A stretch of DNA of 64,000 bases from Hydrogenimonas urashimensis (GCF_016593255.1 NZ_AP023212.1:1228001-1292000), one strand, 5' to 3'. Counted from the stretch's first letter, positions 54,076 through 63,917 are shown. Translations and numbers: made by a program. Notes: generated from the letters alone by a model not told the origin.

Positions 54076-55635
54076 TCATCCCCCTGCCGCTTCGGCCTCT
54101 TTTTTCAATGTCTCTTTCAAGAGGCGTTTGAGCACTTTCCCCGTGGCGTTTTTCGGAAGCTCTTCAATGATGCGGATATCTCTGGGAAGCTTGAAGTTGG
54201 CCAGCCTCTCCTTAAGATACTTTCTGAGGGCTTTGAGATCGACCGTTTCATTCTCGGCGGGCTCGATGAACGCGACCGGCACCTCCCCCGATTTTTCATC
54301 CGGCATGCCTACGACCGCCGTCGCTCCGACCCCCTCGAAAGCGTTGATCACCTCTTCGATTTCGCGGGGATAGATATTGATGCCTCGGGAGATGATCAGA
54401 TCCTTCTTGCGGTCGACGATGAACAAAAAGCCCTCTTTATCCAGATAGCCCAAGTCACCGGTAAGAAGCCAGCCGTTGACGATGGTTTCATCGGTTGCCG
54501 TGGGCCGGTTGAGATACCCCTGCATCACATTGTCGCCCCGAACGATGATCTCCCCGATCTCGCCGACAGGAAGCTCCAGCATATTCTCGTCGACGATCTT
54601 GATCTCCACGCCGGGAATGGCGGGACCCACCGAAAGGGGCTTTTGTTTCCAGGGCGGGTTGACCGACACGACAGGGGAGCATTCGCTCAGGCCGTACCCC
54701 TCCAGCAGTTTCGCCCGCTTAAATTTGGACGTGAATCGTTCGATCGTCGCCTCGCTCAGCGGCGCGGCCCCGCTGACAAAATAGCGGATTTTCTGGAACC
54801 ACATGAAGTACCATGGCAGTTTGGCCCGGCTCAGGGCGTTGTAGACGTCGGGAACGCCTACGAACATTGTCACCCGTTTGAAGAGAATCTGCTTGATAAT
54901 GTTGGAAAAGGGCATGATTTTGCGGACGATGACGTAGCTGGCGCCATAGTAGAGCGGCATGATGACTGTCACGGTCAATGTAAAAGCGTGGAACATCGGC
55001 AGATAGACGATGAAACGGTCTTTGCGGGTGAAGTTGGTCAACTGGCCGATCGCCTCGCAGTTGTGCATGATGTTGCGGTAGCTGAGCATCGCCCCTTTTG
55101 GGTTTCCGGTGGTTCCGGAGGTGTAGATGATGACCGCCAGGTCGTCGAGGTTGGGAAGCTCCACCGTCTCGTGGCTCTTTAAAATTTCGAAAATTTCGTC
55201 AAAGCCGATATTTTTGTTGTCGAGGGCTTCGTATTCTCCTTCCCAGACCACCTTTTCGATTTTCGTCGACCCCCACAGCGGTTCGACCACCTTTTTCTGC
55301 TCCGCGGAGGCCATCAGCATCCGGGCGCCGCAGTCATTGAGAATGTATGCGATCTCCTCGCTTTTGAGGAAAGTATTGACCGGTACCGCCACGGCACCCA
55401 GCTTCGTGATGGCGAAAAGGCTGATGACAAACTCCTTGGAGTTTTGCATGAAAATCGCCACCCTGTCGCCTTTTTTAATGTCGGAAAGCTCCAGGAACCT
55501 GGCCAGAGTATCGACCTTTTTCAAAAGCCTCTCGTAGGTTATCTTTTCATTTCCGACAAAAAGCGCCGGCCGTCCCGGCCTGCGCGTCGCATGGTGCGAA
55601 AGCATCTCGTAAAAGTTCTGAAACGGGTAGTTCAT
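54076..55635 (-). CDS. Long-chain acyl-CoA synthetase (FadD-like)
   Basis: AMP-forming enzyme that activates fatty acids with CoA, 519 aa. Signature motifs: IIYTSGTTGNPKGAML (P-loop, about residues 168-183), LLEGYGLSECSPVVSVNP, GWLLTGDLGYLDKEGFLFIVDRKKD split by short spacers, and the catalytic lysine segment LPKNATGKVLKRLL. The start overlaps the fadL stop (TGATG), so import and activation are translated together. No beta-oxidation genes are visible in the window; incorporation into phospholipids is a reasonable alternative fate. Confidence 0.9.
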   Translation of the reverse strand: MNYPFQNFYEMLSHHATRRPGRPALFVGNEKITYERLLKKVDTLARFLELSDIKKGDRVAIFMQNSKEFVISLFAITKLGAVAVPVNTFLKSEEIAYILNDCGARMLMASAEQKKVVEPLWGSTKIEKVVWEGEYEALDNKNIGFDEIFEILKSHETVELPNLDDLAVIIYTSGTTGNPKGAMLSYRNIMHNCEAIGQLTNFTRKDRFIVYLPMFHAFTLTVTVIMPLYYGASYVIVRKIMPFSNIIKQILFKRVTMFVGVPDVYNALSRAKLPWYFMWFQKIRYFVSGAAPLSEATIERFTSKFKRAKLLEGYGLSECSPVVSVNPPWKQKPLSVGPAIPGVEIKIVDENMLELPVGEIGEIIVRGDNVMQGYLNRPTATDETIVNGWLLTGDLGYLDKEGFLFIVDRKKDLIISRGINIYPREIEEVINAFEGVGATAVVGMPDEKSGEVPVAFIEPAENETVDLKALRKYLKERLANFKLPRDIRIIEELPKNATGKVLKRLLKETLKKEAEAAGG

Positions 55636-56903
55636 CAGAAGCGATATCCTACGGAAACGGTTGCCAGATAGGCGCCGCCTTTGTCGAAGGTTCCCGCAAT
55701 GCCGTTTTCATTGGGCGGCGTCGAGACGCGGCGCTTGTCTTTTTTATCGTACAGCAGCGCAAAACCGGCTTCCCACCGTTCATCGATACGGATCACCGAC
55801 CCGACGGAAAAGATCTGCGCATCCGAATCGGGAAGCTCGAAGCCGACGGTTTTTTCCGGTATCGGCGTTTCATCCCACGCGTATCCAAAAAGCATATCCC
55901 ATCTCTCATCCACATGCCATGTCAAACCGATGCGGAAAGTATTGGTATCGTCCCAGTCCTTATCTTTCGGCTCTCCCAGAATCGATTGCTCGACGACAGG
56001 ATCGTCGAAATTGAAATCGAGTTTTTCGTACTTGCTCCAGAACGTACGCTCATAGACCGCCTCCACTTTCACCCGGCCGAAATCGTGGGATACCGCCAAT
56101 GCCAAAGTCGCCGGAAGCGGAACCTCCACGTCGGCGCCGGTATCGAACCAGCTCTTTCCGATCGCGACTCCGCCGCCTTTTGCATCCCCTTCGACCGTCA
56201 GATCGACGTTGGAGCGATAGGTGACACTCAGGGTCGTCTCCTTTTGAGGCCGGAAGGAGAGCGCCAGATTGTAACCGAAATCGAACGAATCCCCCTCCAT
56301 GTTCTGGGCATAGAGAACTTGACCGATGAGAGGATCTTCACTGTAGGCGCGGACCGTTCCGTCGGTATAGATCACCCGTACGCCGCCCCCGATACTCCAC
56401 TGTTCGTTGAACGTGTAGGAAAATGCAGGATTGAATTCGACGATCGCGAGGGTAAATTCCTCGGCATAGGAGCGCTGCGGCTGATCGTTCCACCGCTTGG
56501 TGAGCCCCCCGGGTGCCACGACGGAAAAACCGAAACGCCAGTTTCCGAACTTGGGACCGACGTAATGAAGCGTCGGAACCAGAAAATCCTCGCTTTTTGA
56601 TTCGGAATCGGCCGCTACCAAACCGGCCAGCGGTGCCACGGCCATTCCGCTGAACGCGATTTCCGGAAGATGGATCAGCGTCAACGCCCCCTCGATCTGC
56701 TGCCTTTCATCCAACCATCCCATATTGGCCGGGTTGTAGTAGTTGGCATCCGCCGACTCCGCACCCGCCACATAGGCCGCACTCAGCCCCAGCGACCGGA
56801 CCGATTGTTCCGGCAGTTTGTACGCGCTTGCATGAAGCGAGAATGCCGCCGTACAAAGAAGCGCTGTTGCCGTGAGCCATTTCGCAATTTTCCGCTGCTG
56901 CAT
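55635..56903 (-). CDS. fadL: FadL/TodX-family outer-membrane transporter
   Basis: Beta-barrel transporter for long-chain fatty acids or other hydrophobic compounds, about 422 aa. A signal peptide (ATALLCTAAFSLHASA) is followed by the plug motif region QSVRSLGLSAAYVAGAESADANYYNPANMGW in shortened form: the NPAN signature is present. The C-terminus ends with a beta strand and aromatic residue (SVGYRF). AAGGAAAAACC precedes the ATG at 56903; a longer frame to 57014 would lose the signal peptide. Divergent from the lipase gene, with a palindrome between. Confidence 0.9.
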   Translation of the reverse strand: MQQRKIAKWLTATALLCTAAFSLHASAYKLPEQSVRSLGLSAAYVAGAESADANYYNPANMGWLDERQQIEGALTLIHLPEIAFSGMAVAPLAGLVAADSESKSEDFLVPTLHYVGPKFGNWRFGFSVVAPGGLTKRWNDQPQRSYAEEFTLAIVEFNPAFSYTFNEQWSIGGGVRVIYTDGTVRAYSEDPLIGQVLYAQNMEGDSFDFGYNLALSFRPQKETTLSVTYRSNVDLTVEGDAKGGGVAIGKSWFDTGADVEVPLPATLALAVSHDFGRVKVEAVYERTFWSKYEKLDFNFDDPVVEQSILGEPKDKDWDDTNTFRIGLTWHVDERWDMLFGYAWDETPIPEKTVGFELPDSDAQIFSVGSVIRIDERWEAGFALLYDKKDKRRVSTPPNENGIAGTFDKGGAYLATVSVGYRF

Positions 56904-56975
56904 GGTTTTTCCTTGTTTGGGTCGATTTGTAGCAATCATATCCAATCGCGGATAAAGAAAAAAATAAATTAACCT

Positions 56976-56990
56976 GAAACTTAAAGTTTC
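56976..56990. promoter_or_regulatory. Palindromic operator candidate between fadL and the lipase gene
   Basis: GAAACTTAAAGTTTC is a perfect inverted repeat (7-bp arms around one base) in the 129-bp divergent gap, with another GTTTC at 57002. A TAAAAT box for the lipase lies just after it (56996). A TetR- or FadR-like regulator sensing acyl-CoA could control both directions; this is inference. Confidence 0.4.
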
Positions 56991-57032
56991 CATACTAAAA
57001 TGTTTCAAATCCATTCACATAAGGAATGAAAA

Positions 57033-59081
57033 ATGAATCGGCGTCACTTCGTCTCCATCGCATTGACGGCTCTCCTTCTGACAGGATGCGGCCCCAGCAC
57101 CTCCGACAATTACAAAGAGTCCCAGGCACCGGGCGGCTATATCCTTTTCGACAGCGACTCAGGCAACATTCCTTATCCCAACGACATCCTGATGGACCCG
57201 CAGAGCGGAAAAATCCATTTCGACACGAGGCCCGAGGATGACGATTACGTTGTCAAGTCCGCGCTCAACACCCTCGACGGATTCTCCACCACATCCCCTC
57301 TCTCCGTCGGTGTCAGCAATCCCGTGGATCCCGCATCGCTGCAGGGGCGTGTCCAATTTCTCGACATTGATCCCAATCACGGTATCCTGCAGCCCGATTT
57401 CGTCGCGACAGCCTCCGAAAAGAAGATCGCGATCGTTCCCACCCATCCTCTTCAGGAGAACAACCGTTATCTCGTCATCCTTCTCAAAGGGATCACGAAC
57501 GAAGCGGGCAGAGCGATCGAACCCGACTACGTCACGTCGCTGATTCTTGGCAGCGATTCCCTTCTCGATGCGTCTGGAAATCCGAAGATCGTTCTCGATG
57601 ACGACCCGGCCGTCAATCTCGAGAAAGTGGGCAAAATCGAAGCGATCCGTCAGCACACCCAGCAACTCATCGCCGCATCCGGCGTTCCCGTTGATCAGAT
57701 TCTCGATATCTGGAGCTTCAAAACCCAGTCCATCGGCAAAGTGGCGCAATCCCTCGTACAAAACGGTGCCAACGATGCGTTTCTCGGCCTGCAGAGCACC
57801 AAGCTGACATCCAAAGAGATCCTGCTGTCTGCCGGTTACGATGTCAACGACACGATGTACGGAATCGCGGAAGTCTACGCGGGACGTCTGGCGAATATTC
57901 CCTATTATCTCGGCATTCCCACGGCAGACGACCCCACCGCCCCGCTGACGAAATCGTTTTCTTTCCCATCCGACAGCGATATGCCCGAGGAAACGGGACG
58001 GGTCACGATCCCCGTGCTCGCCGCCGTTCCCAATGCCGCATCGGGATGCGAGGAGCCGGATGGGGGATGGCCCGTCGCCATTTTCCAGCATGGTATCACC
58101 CGCAACCGTCTCGATGTCCTGGCCATTTCCGAAGCTTTCGCGAAAATCTGTTACGCCGTCGTGGGCATCGATCTTCCTCTCCACGGCATTTTTGATCCGT
58201 CCAATCCGCTCTATGATGAATACAACGCGACGACGCACACGGGGGAACGTACCTTCGATCTCGACTTCCTGACGCAGGATGCCAATGAGACGATCCTGGC
58301 CAAAGTACCCGACGGAAAACCGGACACCTCCGGCGTTCACTACATGAATTTCACAAGTCTCCTGACAACCAGGGACAATGTCCGCCAGAGCACTTCCGAT
58401 TATGTCGCTCTCTACAACGCCATCCTCACGGCACAGAAAGATATCAACGGCCTAGAATTCGACGAAAACAGAATCGTCTATGTCGGCCACTCCCTGGGAA
58501 CCATCGCAGCGTTCGGCTACTTCTCCTACCAGGAGAGTGCGGGACAATCTTTCAATGAAGTGCTTCTCTCCATGCCGGGCGGTGGCGTTACGGACATCAT
58601 GCTTCATTCGCAGACATTCGGAGAGACCGTCATCAACGGGCTCAAAGAGGCGGGGCTCGAACCCGGCACCTCCGCCTTCAATGCCTACATCAACGCCATG
58701 CAAACGATCCTTGACGATGCCGACCCGCTCAATTTCGCCGCTTTGGCGGCAACAAAACAGAAGTTTCTGATTCATGCCGTCAAAAACGACGATGTCATTC
58801 CCAACACCATTCCGACATCACCGATGGCGGGGGGCCTCTACATTCTCAAACTGATGGGTGCCGTCGATATCACATCGCTTTTCGAGCCGGGCGAAACCGT
58901 CAAACGCGTCTATACTGACGACAAAGATATCTTCACACTTTTTGCCAAAGGCGACCATCGCTCCCTTTTCATCCCCGACTACAATCTGGACACCACGATA
59001 GAGATGCAGACTCAGATGGACTCTTTCATCCTTTCGCAGGGGGCTCTCATCGATGCCAATCTCTCCCGAATCGTCGATTGA
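57033..59081 (+). CDS. VolA-like surface lipoprotein lipase/lysophospholipase
   Basis: Lipoprotein of 682 aa. The lipobox LLLTGC (Cys19) follows a short signal peptide. The first 270 residues match the virulence-factor lipase N-terminal domain (YILFDSDSGNIPYPNDILMD, a large beta region). The C-terminal half is an alpha/beta hydrolase with GHSLG (485-489, Ser487 nucleophile) and a candidate histidine in GDHRSLF. In Vibrio, VolA is a surface lysophospholipase encoded beside fadL; here the gene is divergent from fadL and an acyl-CoA synthetase. It would release fatty acids from external lipids. AAGGAAT precedes the ATG. Confidence 0.82.
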   Translation: MNRRHFVSIALTALLLTGCGPSTSDNYKESQAPGGYILFDSDSGNIPYPNDILMDPQSGKIHFDTRPEDDDYVVKSALNTLDGFSTTSPLSVGVSNPVDPASLQGRVQFLDIDPNHGILQPDFVATASEKKIAIVPTHPLQENNRYLVILLKGITNEAGRAIEPDYVTSLILGSDSLLDASGNPKIVLDDDPAVNLEKVGKIEAIRQHTQQLIAASGVPVDQILDIWSFKTQSIGKVAQSLVQNGANDAFLGLQSTKLTSKEILLSAGYDVNDTMYGIAEVYAGRLANIPYYLGIPTADDPTAPLTKSFSFPSDSDMPEETGRVTIPVLAAVPNAASGCEEPDGGWPVAIFQHGITRNRLDVLAISEAFAKICYAVVGIDLPLHGIFDPSNPLYDEYNATTHTGERTFDLDFLTQDANETILAKVPDGKPDTSGVHYMNFTSLLTTRDNVRQSTSDYVALYNAILTAQKDINGLEFDENRIVYVGHSLGTIAAFGYFSYQESAGQSFNEVLLSMPGGGVTDIMLHSQTFGETVINGLKEAGLEPGTSAFNAYINAMQTILDDADPLNFAALAATKQKFLIHAVKNDDVIPNTIPTSPMAGGLYILKLMGAVDITSLFEPGETVKRVYTDDKDIFTLFAKGDHRSLFIPDYNLDTTIEMQTQMDSFILSQGALIDANLSRIVD

Positions 59082-59085
59082 CGGT

Positions 59086-59931
59086 TCAGGAGACCATCAG
59101 ATCATAAAGGGCGCGAATCTCCTGCGCCCAGATACTCTCGTCGATCGTTTCCAGAACCAATGGAATGTCGTCCATCCGCGGATCGTTCATGATGAATCCG
59201 AAAGGGTCCCATCCAAGCTCACCGCATCCGAGCGAGTGGTGTCTGTCCACGCGGCTTCCAAGCGGCGGTTTTGAGTCATTGATATGCATCCCCCGAAGAT
59301 ATTCGAAACCCACGATCTCGTCGAAGCGCTTCATCGTCTCTTCATAGGCCTCTTTCGTACGCAGGTCGTATCCGGCCGTGAACGTGTGGCAGGTATCCAG
59401 GCAGACCCCGACACGGCTTTTGTCCCTGACTTTGTCGATGAGATAGGCCAGATGTTCGAACCGATACCCCAGATTGCTCCCCTGGCCCGCCGTGTTTTCG
59501 ATGACCAGTGTCACCCCTTCGGTCTCTTCGAGGGTGATGTTCATCGCTTCGGCGATTCTGTCGAGGCACGCCTCTTCGGAGATCTTTTTGAGATGGCTGC
59601 CCGGATGGAAATTGAGTTTGTCGAGCCCCAGCTGTTCGCATCTTTTGACCTCGTCGATGAAGGCATCCAGGCTCTTTTGGCGTTTCTGCTCTTCGGGATG
59701 CCCCAGATTGATCAGGTAGCTGTCGTGGGGCAGTACATGTTTTGCGTCGATACCGCTCTCGGCCAGGTTGGTTTTGAACTTTTCGATCGTCTCCTCATCC
59801 AAAGGTTTCGCTTTCCATTGACGCTGGTTTTTCGTAAAGAGAGCGAAGGCTTTGGCACCGATCGCCCTGGCGTTGAGCGGGGCGTTGAAAACGCCGCCGG
59901 AGGCGGAAACATGGGCCCCAACATATTTCAT
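59086..59931 (-). CDS. nfo: Endonuclease IV
   Basis: Zinc-dependent AP endonuclease of base-excision repair, 281 aa. The family markers are all seen: [49 protein letters not shown] and [16 protein letters not shown] with the metal-binding His, Glu and Asp residues. Convergent with the lipase gene (5-bp gap). The 115 bp upstream hold a hairpin (CGGCACCC/GGGTGCCG, 59987-60018) of unknown role. Confidence 0.96.
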   Translation of the reverse strand: MKYVGAHVSASGGVFNAPLNARAIGAKAFALFTKNQRQWKAKPLDEETIEKFKTNLAESGIDAKHVLPHDSYLINLGHPEEQKRQKSLDAFIDEVKRCEQLGLDKLNFHPGSHLKKISEEACLDRIAEAMNITLEETEGVTLVIENTAGQGSNLGYRFEHLAYLIDKVRDKSRVGVCLDTCHTFTAGYDLRTKEAYEETMKRFDEIVGFEYLRGMHINDSKPPLGSRVDRHHSLGCGELGWDPFGFIMNDPRMDDIPLVLETIDESIWAQEIRALYDLMVS

Positions 59932-60046
59932 ATCTCATCTCCCTTACTTTTCATTTCATCGACTCCACGTAAAGCCGGCATGCGTTCGGCACCCCGTTTG
60001 GGGATATCATGGGTGCCGACACACCTATCACACTGTTTGGACATCT

Positions 60047-60529
60047 TTATGGTATCTCCGTCATTTTGATTATGATATGGTTTATCCTGTCTTTGAATCG
60101 GGTATATCCCGAACCAAAGGCGTAGATTATATCGAATTTGTCCGGTTCGTAAATGCGCTGGACACTCCGTCCGTTTTCCTCGCTCAGCCCTTCGCCGTCA
60201 AAAATCGGCCGTTTTGAAAAGATGGCGGCCAGTGTCCCTTTGGGATAGGAGACATGAAGATATTTTCTGTAAAACTCCTCTTCGCTCATGCAGCCGCGAT
60301 TGACGCACACCCGCCTGCCAATCGTCAATTCGAAGACCGCCCTGCCCGACGCGTACACCTGGACTTTGATCCTCTTCTTTCCCCGATAGACGAAGCCCTG
60401 ATCGGCATACTTCAGTGTCGGGGATTTGATGACGATCAATGCCGATCGGGGCGATTCGAATGTTTTAAAAACGCACCCTCCAAACGACAGAAGCAAAATT
60501 GCCAAAAAAAACTCCGTAAACTTTTTCAA
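60047..60529 (-). CDS. Putative lipoprotein, unknown function
   Basis: Protein of 160 aa with a lipoprotein signal (LLSFGGC, Cys19). The mature part is beta-rich and contains a cysteine pair (RRVCVNRGC, about residues 73-81) that may form a disulfide. No family recognised, although small lipoproteins of this kind are common in Campylobacterota. It precedes nfo in the same direction. Confidence 0.7.
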   Translation of the reverse strand: MKKFTEFFLAILLLSFGGCVFKTFESPRSALIVIKSPTLKYADQGFVYRGKKRIKVQVYASGRAVFELTIGRRVCVNRGCMSEEEFYRKYLHVSYPKGTLAAIFSKRPIFDGEGLSEENGRSVQRIYEPDKFDIIYAFGSGYTRFKDRINHIIIKMTEIP

Positions 60530-60570
60530 TCTCTCGCCTTTTGATTTATATAAAATTAAGCTAAATTCAC

Positions 60571-60576
60571 TATAAT
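60571..60576 (+). promoter_or_regulatory. -10 box of the tRNA-Glu promoter
   Basis: A consensus TATAAT lies 20 bp before the tRNA 5' end in an AT-rich tract. No clear -35 hexamer at the usual distance. Confidence 0.5.
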
Positions 60577-60596
60577 TTCATCCACAAACCGTTGAT

Positions 60597-60672
60597 GGCC
60601 CCTTCATCTAGCGGTCCAGGATGCAAGGTTTTCATCCTTGTCACAGGGGTTCGAGTCCCCTAGGGGTCACCA
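60597..60672 (+). tRNA. tRNA-Glu, anticodon TTC
   Basis: A 76-nt cloverleaf: acceptor GGCCCCT/AGGGGTC with one G-U pair, anticodon stem CAAGG/CCTTG with loop TTTTCAT (anticodon TTC), T-arm AGGGG-TTCGAGT-CCCCT region, encoded CCA. No integrated element is attached to it. Confidence 0.95.
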
Positions 60673-60686
60673 CGTTTTCTCCAAAC

Positions 60687-61181
60687 TCACCTCCCAATAT
60701 CCAGCACATTTTCTGATACACCAAGCAACTGAACGATTTTTTGACGCATGCGGCCTGCATGCGTTCCCTGCCAGTAGACTTTTTTGCATTTGGGGCACTC
60801 CCAGAATCCCTCCAGCCAGCGATAGGTCTCTTTGGGAACGGCGTGCAAACGGCGGCGTTTGTCGCAGGGAACCATTTTACGATTGCAGCAGAGGGAGCGG
60901 TGAAACGGGTGGGCGTACCTCGGCAGATCGAGCATCGCGCTCAACCGCTGCACCTGTCTTGTCGCATCGCCACAAAAGAGCAGTACGACCGTATGGGGAG
61001 ATCGTATCTGCAGCCGACGGTCGCAGGTAAGACCGATGCGGCCAAATCTGCACATTCCCAGCAGCTCATTGTCCGTCATGTCGTTGCGATAAACGGTATC
61101 GAAACCAAGAAGACGCAGATATTTCGCCACCTTGGCCAGATGTACGTCACAGACGAAGCGGTACGGCATACGCCAGACCAT
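60687..61181 (-). CDS. Mut7-C domain protein (DUF82)
   Basis: Protein of about 164 aa with the Mut7-C PIN-like nuclease fold: FVCDVHLAKVAKYLRLLGFDT with the conserved Asp, LGMCRFGRIGLTCDRRL, and a C-terminal zinc ribbon (CPKC with a CC pair before it). The start is uncertain: ATGs at 61259, 61181 and 61169 and a GTG at 61193 are in frame; the domain begins at about 61169. Predicted RNase activity is known only from family annotation. It lies just after the tRNA-Glu on the opposite strand. Confidence 0.78.
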   Translation of the reverse strand: MVWRMPYRFVCDVHLAKVAKYLRLLGFDTVYRNDMTDNELLGMCRFGRIGLTCDRRLQIRSPHTVVLLFCGDATRQVQRLSAMLDLPRYAHPFHRSLCCNRKMVPCDKRRRLHAVPKETYRWLEGFWECPKCKKVYWQGTHAGRMRQKIVQLLGVSENVLDIGR

Positions 61182-61324
61182 TCCCGGTTTCACGGCAGAC
61201 TTCCTTCCTTTTTCACTATCTAATTGTAGTATGTTTTTTGCCTCGGCACATAAAATCATTTCTTAATTACATATTAAGTATTACGGATTTATTATATTAT
61301 TAAACCACTATACAGGAGGGCATT

Positions 61325-62635
61325 ATGAAACCATGGTATAAGACGGTAATCACAGCAACCGCGACCGCGATGCTCCTTCTGGGATGCGGAGGTGGCGGGG
61401 GTGGCGGCCACCACGAAGAAGGAGCAGGAGGCGGGACCGGTGGTGGAGGTACCGGTGGCGGAACAGGCGGTGCGAATGTCAGCGTCTACCTGAAAGGGGC
61501 TGACTGGGCGGCCTATGCGGCGAGTGAGTGGAAAGCCATCGACATCGATGCGCTCGGAACCGACAAAATATTCACGTTCGAACCGGGAAGTGACGGCAAA
61601 TACGGTGTCGCCATCCACTGCAAGGATGACAACGAGATCCTTATCTACCAGGCGACAAGAGGGGAGATGCCGGAAGTCGATGGGGGATGCGAAGATAACG
61701 AAGCCACCCGCTACAGTGTATCCGGAACGATCAGCGGCATCGAAGGCAATAATGTAGCGATCTCGATGAAAGGGGCAACCCAGTTCAATCCAAACATTCT
61801 GTTGTTAGGAAACACAACGCCATACGAACTCAATGCGACGAAAGGCACATCGGACCTGGTAGTCGCAGATATCACGATAGGAGAGGATGAATTTACATTC
61901 AATCAATTCGGGATAAAAAGAGACATTGAAGTCAATCAAGCGCTCACAGGCCTCGATTTGAACCTGACTACAAATTCCATTAAAGCCGTAGAACACAATC
62001 TTAGCGTTACCGCTTATGGAATGGGAACCGCCACATTCATGTCGAAAAACGGATCACACATCCTTATCGGTCTATATGAAGGCGGTGATGGTGGCAAATG
62101 GTACGCTCTTGCAAGCGGAACGATCAAAGGCGACCTCTACACCTTCACTGCGTTCAGCGAGGACGAAAAACGAAGCATCTTCGAAACGGTGAGCGCCACC
62201 GCTGATCCCGGCAACAAGACGTACAATCCCGAGTCCATCGCACCGTTCGAAGCCAACGCGAGCCGTAACGGCGACACCGTCTTCACGAATCTCGGATATA
62301 CGCCCTCGGCCACATCTCCCGGGCTGAAAGCCTACTATATCAGTCTTTCGCAGGAGTCACCCGATCTGGAATACACCGTTTTCATCACGACCGGATGGCT
62401 TGGAAACGAAACGACATACACGCTGCCCGAAAGCGATCTTGCCCAAACGACAGGATGGAACAACGATTGGAGCCTGGGCGGCAATCAAATCGAATGGAGC
62501 GCCATGGCTATCATGGCAAACAAAGAGTTCGCCGAGGTGCTTGGCAGTGCAGTGGAGGGAGAAGAGGACAAAACACCGCTCTTCATGACCGAAAATCTAC
62601 TTATGCACTGGTCTTCAAACGGCGGAGAGCTGTAA
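61325..62635 (+). CDS. Gly-rich-linker lipoprotein, unknown function
   Basis: Protein of 436 aa with a lipoprotein signal (LLLGC, Cys21) directly followed by a glycine run, a His-His-Glu-Glu patch and a 25-residue Gly/Thr linker, then about 380 residues of beta-rich sequence. The layout suggests a surface-displayed domain held away from the membrane on a flexible tether. AGGAGGG precedes the ATG and a strong terminator follows, so it is a single-gene unit. No family recognised. Confidence 0.75.
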   Translation: MKPWYKTVITATATAMLLLGCGGGGGGGHHEEGAGGGTGGGGTGGGTGGANVSVYLKGADWAAYAASEWKAIDIDALGTDKIFTFEPGSDGKYGVAIHCKDDNEILIYQATRGEMPEVDGGCEDNEATRYSVSGTISGIEGNNVAISMKGATQFNPNILLLGNTTPYELNATKGTSDLVVADITIGEDEFTFNQFGIKRDIEVNQALTGLDLNLTTNSIKAVEHNLSVTAYGMGTATFMSKNGSHILIGLYEGGDGGKWYALASGTIKGDLYTFTAFSEDEKRSIFETVSATADPGNKTYNPESIAPFEANASRNGDTVFTNLGYTPSATSPGLKAYYISLSQESPDLEYTVFITTGWLGNETTYTLPESDLAQTTGWNNDWSLGGNQIEWSAMAIMANKEFAEVLGSAVEGEEDKTPLFMTENLLMHWSSNGGEL

Positions 62636-62653
62636 ATAGAAGAGCCGAATCGG

Positions 62654-62685
62654 ACCGAAGGGGCCTCGGCCCCTTTCGGTTTTTT
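62654..62685 (+). terminator. Rho-independent terminator
   Basis: ACCGAAGGGGCC and GGCCCCTTTCGGT form a 12-bp stem with one bulged base and a two-base tip, followed by TTTTTT. It lies 19 bp after the lipoprotein stop. The stem would also work in reverse only weakly, because no T-run lies on the other side. Confidence 0.9.
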
Positions 62686-62694
62686 CATCTCCCC

Positions 62695-63714
62695 TCAGCC
62701 CATCGGATACATAATCGCTTCATGGACGCCGTCACAGGCTCTCATCACTTCCTCATCCAGACGCGTATCAAGAGCCGCCAATGTATCGTCGAGCTGCTTG
62801 GCGGAAGTGGCCCCGATGATGGATGATGCGACAAAATCGTGCTGCATGCTCCATGCCGTCGCCAGCGTCGTTACACTCAATCCCGCCATCTCGGCGATTT
62901 CCATATAAAGCGCCGTCGCTTCGAGCGTTTTGTCGTTGAGATATTTCGCCGCCTGGGCCCTTACCCGCGGGTTTTTGTCCTTCAGATAGCGGGTGAAACG
63001 GGCCTCGGGAGGAAAAAACTCTCCATTGTATTTGCCGCTTAGCACGCCCCCCGCCAGCGGCGCGTAGGGGAGCAGGGAAATCTTCTCTTTTCGGCAGACC
63101 GTCGCCAATTCATCCATGAAACGACGGTTGAGCAGGGAGAAATTGTTCTGGATCGACTCGAACCGGGCCAACCCCAGATAGCGGCTCGCCTCGTTGGCTT
63201 TGGTCAGACCGTAGGCGGTGTCGTTGGATGTGCCGATATAGCGTACTTTGCCGCTTTGCACCAGCCGGTCGAAAGCTTCGAGGCTCTCCTCGATCGGCAC
63301 CACCGTGTCGGGCCAATGCATCTGGTAGAGGTCGATGTAGTCGGTTTTCAGACGCCTCAGGCTCCCCTCCACCGCCCGTTCGATATGAAAGCGGTCGATC
63401 GCCGTAAGACCGTGCCGTATCGGAGGAACGAACCAGCCGCTCGCCGCGCCTGCGACTTTCGTTGCGAGAACCACCGAATCCCGCGGTTTCGTTGCCAGCC
63501 ATTCTCCCACAATCTCTTCGGTGACACCCGCCCACGATGCACGCGGAGGAACGGGATAGAGCTCCGCCGTATCGAAGAAATTGATGCCACGTTCGTATGC
63601 TTGCTCCATAATCTCGAAAGAGTGCTTTTTGTCACAGAAGGAACCGAACGTCATGGTTCCCATGCCAAGGGGAGAGACCCGCAATCCTGTTCTGCCTATA
63701 TAACGATATTCCAT
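62695..63714 (-). CDS. Aldo/keto reductase
   Basis: NADPH-dependent oxidoreductase with TIM-barrel fold, 339 aa. The catalytic tetrad is visible: Asp48 and Tyr53 (FFDTAELY), Lys86 (LATKV) and His133 (QMHWPD); the cofactor loop is near SSIIGATSAKQL. The sequence resembles the Tas/YajO branch. Substrate unknown. Single gene, divergent from the window end. Confidence 0.92.
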   Translation of the reverse strand: MEYRYIGRTGLRVSPLGMGTMTFGSFCDKKHSFEIMEQAYERGINFFDTAELYPVPPRASWAGVTEEIVGEWLATKPRDSVVLATKVAGAASGWFVPPIRHGLTAIDRFHIERAVEGSLRRLKTDYIDLYQMHWPDTVVPIEESLEAFDRLVQSGKVRYIGTSNDTAYGLTKANEASRYLGLARFESIQNNFSLLNRRFMDELATVCRKEKISLLPYAPLAGGVLSGKYNGEFFPPEARFTRYLKDKNPRVRAQAAKYLNDKTLEATALYMEIAEMAGLSVTTLATAWSMQHDFVASSIIGATSAKQLDDTLAALDTRLDEEVMRACDGVHEAIMYPMG

Positions 63715-63917
63715 ACACTTCCCCTCCGAACATTTTTATTGGCAACCAACGATGCCGCACACGCTGAAACTCCGGATGACAGGGAATTCTGCGTAACATC
63801 GGTTAATAAAACGTTGACAGTCCGTTTACATCAAACGACTACCATTGCGCATTGCAGTTTGAGCGTTGGGGAGATATTGCCATGGAGTGGTTGGAGATGT
63901 CGCTTGAAGGAGGCGCC
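63715..63917. other. Intergenic region
   Basis: About 200 bp upstream of the aldo/keto reductase gene. It should contain that gene's promoter. I see no RNA gene or repeat of note. Confidence 0.5.

Noticed and set aside
59987..60018. Hairpin CGGCACCC/GGGTGCCG upstream of nfo as a terminator or riboswitch
   Set aside because: No T-run and no conserved riboswitch core; recorded only as an unexplained inverted repeat.
7068..63808. Shared 14-mer AACATCGGTTAATA at 7068-7081 and 63795-63808
   Set aside because: Several repeated 14-mers are expected by chance in 64 kb, and the two places have nothing in common except being intergenic.
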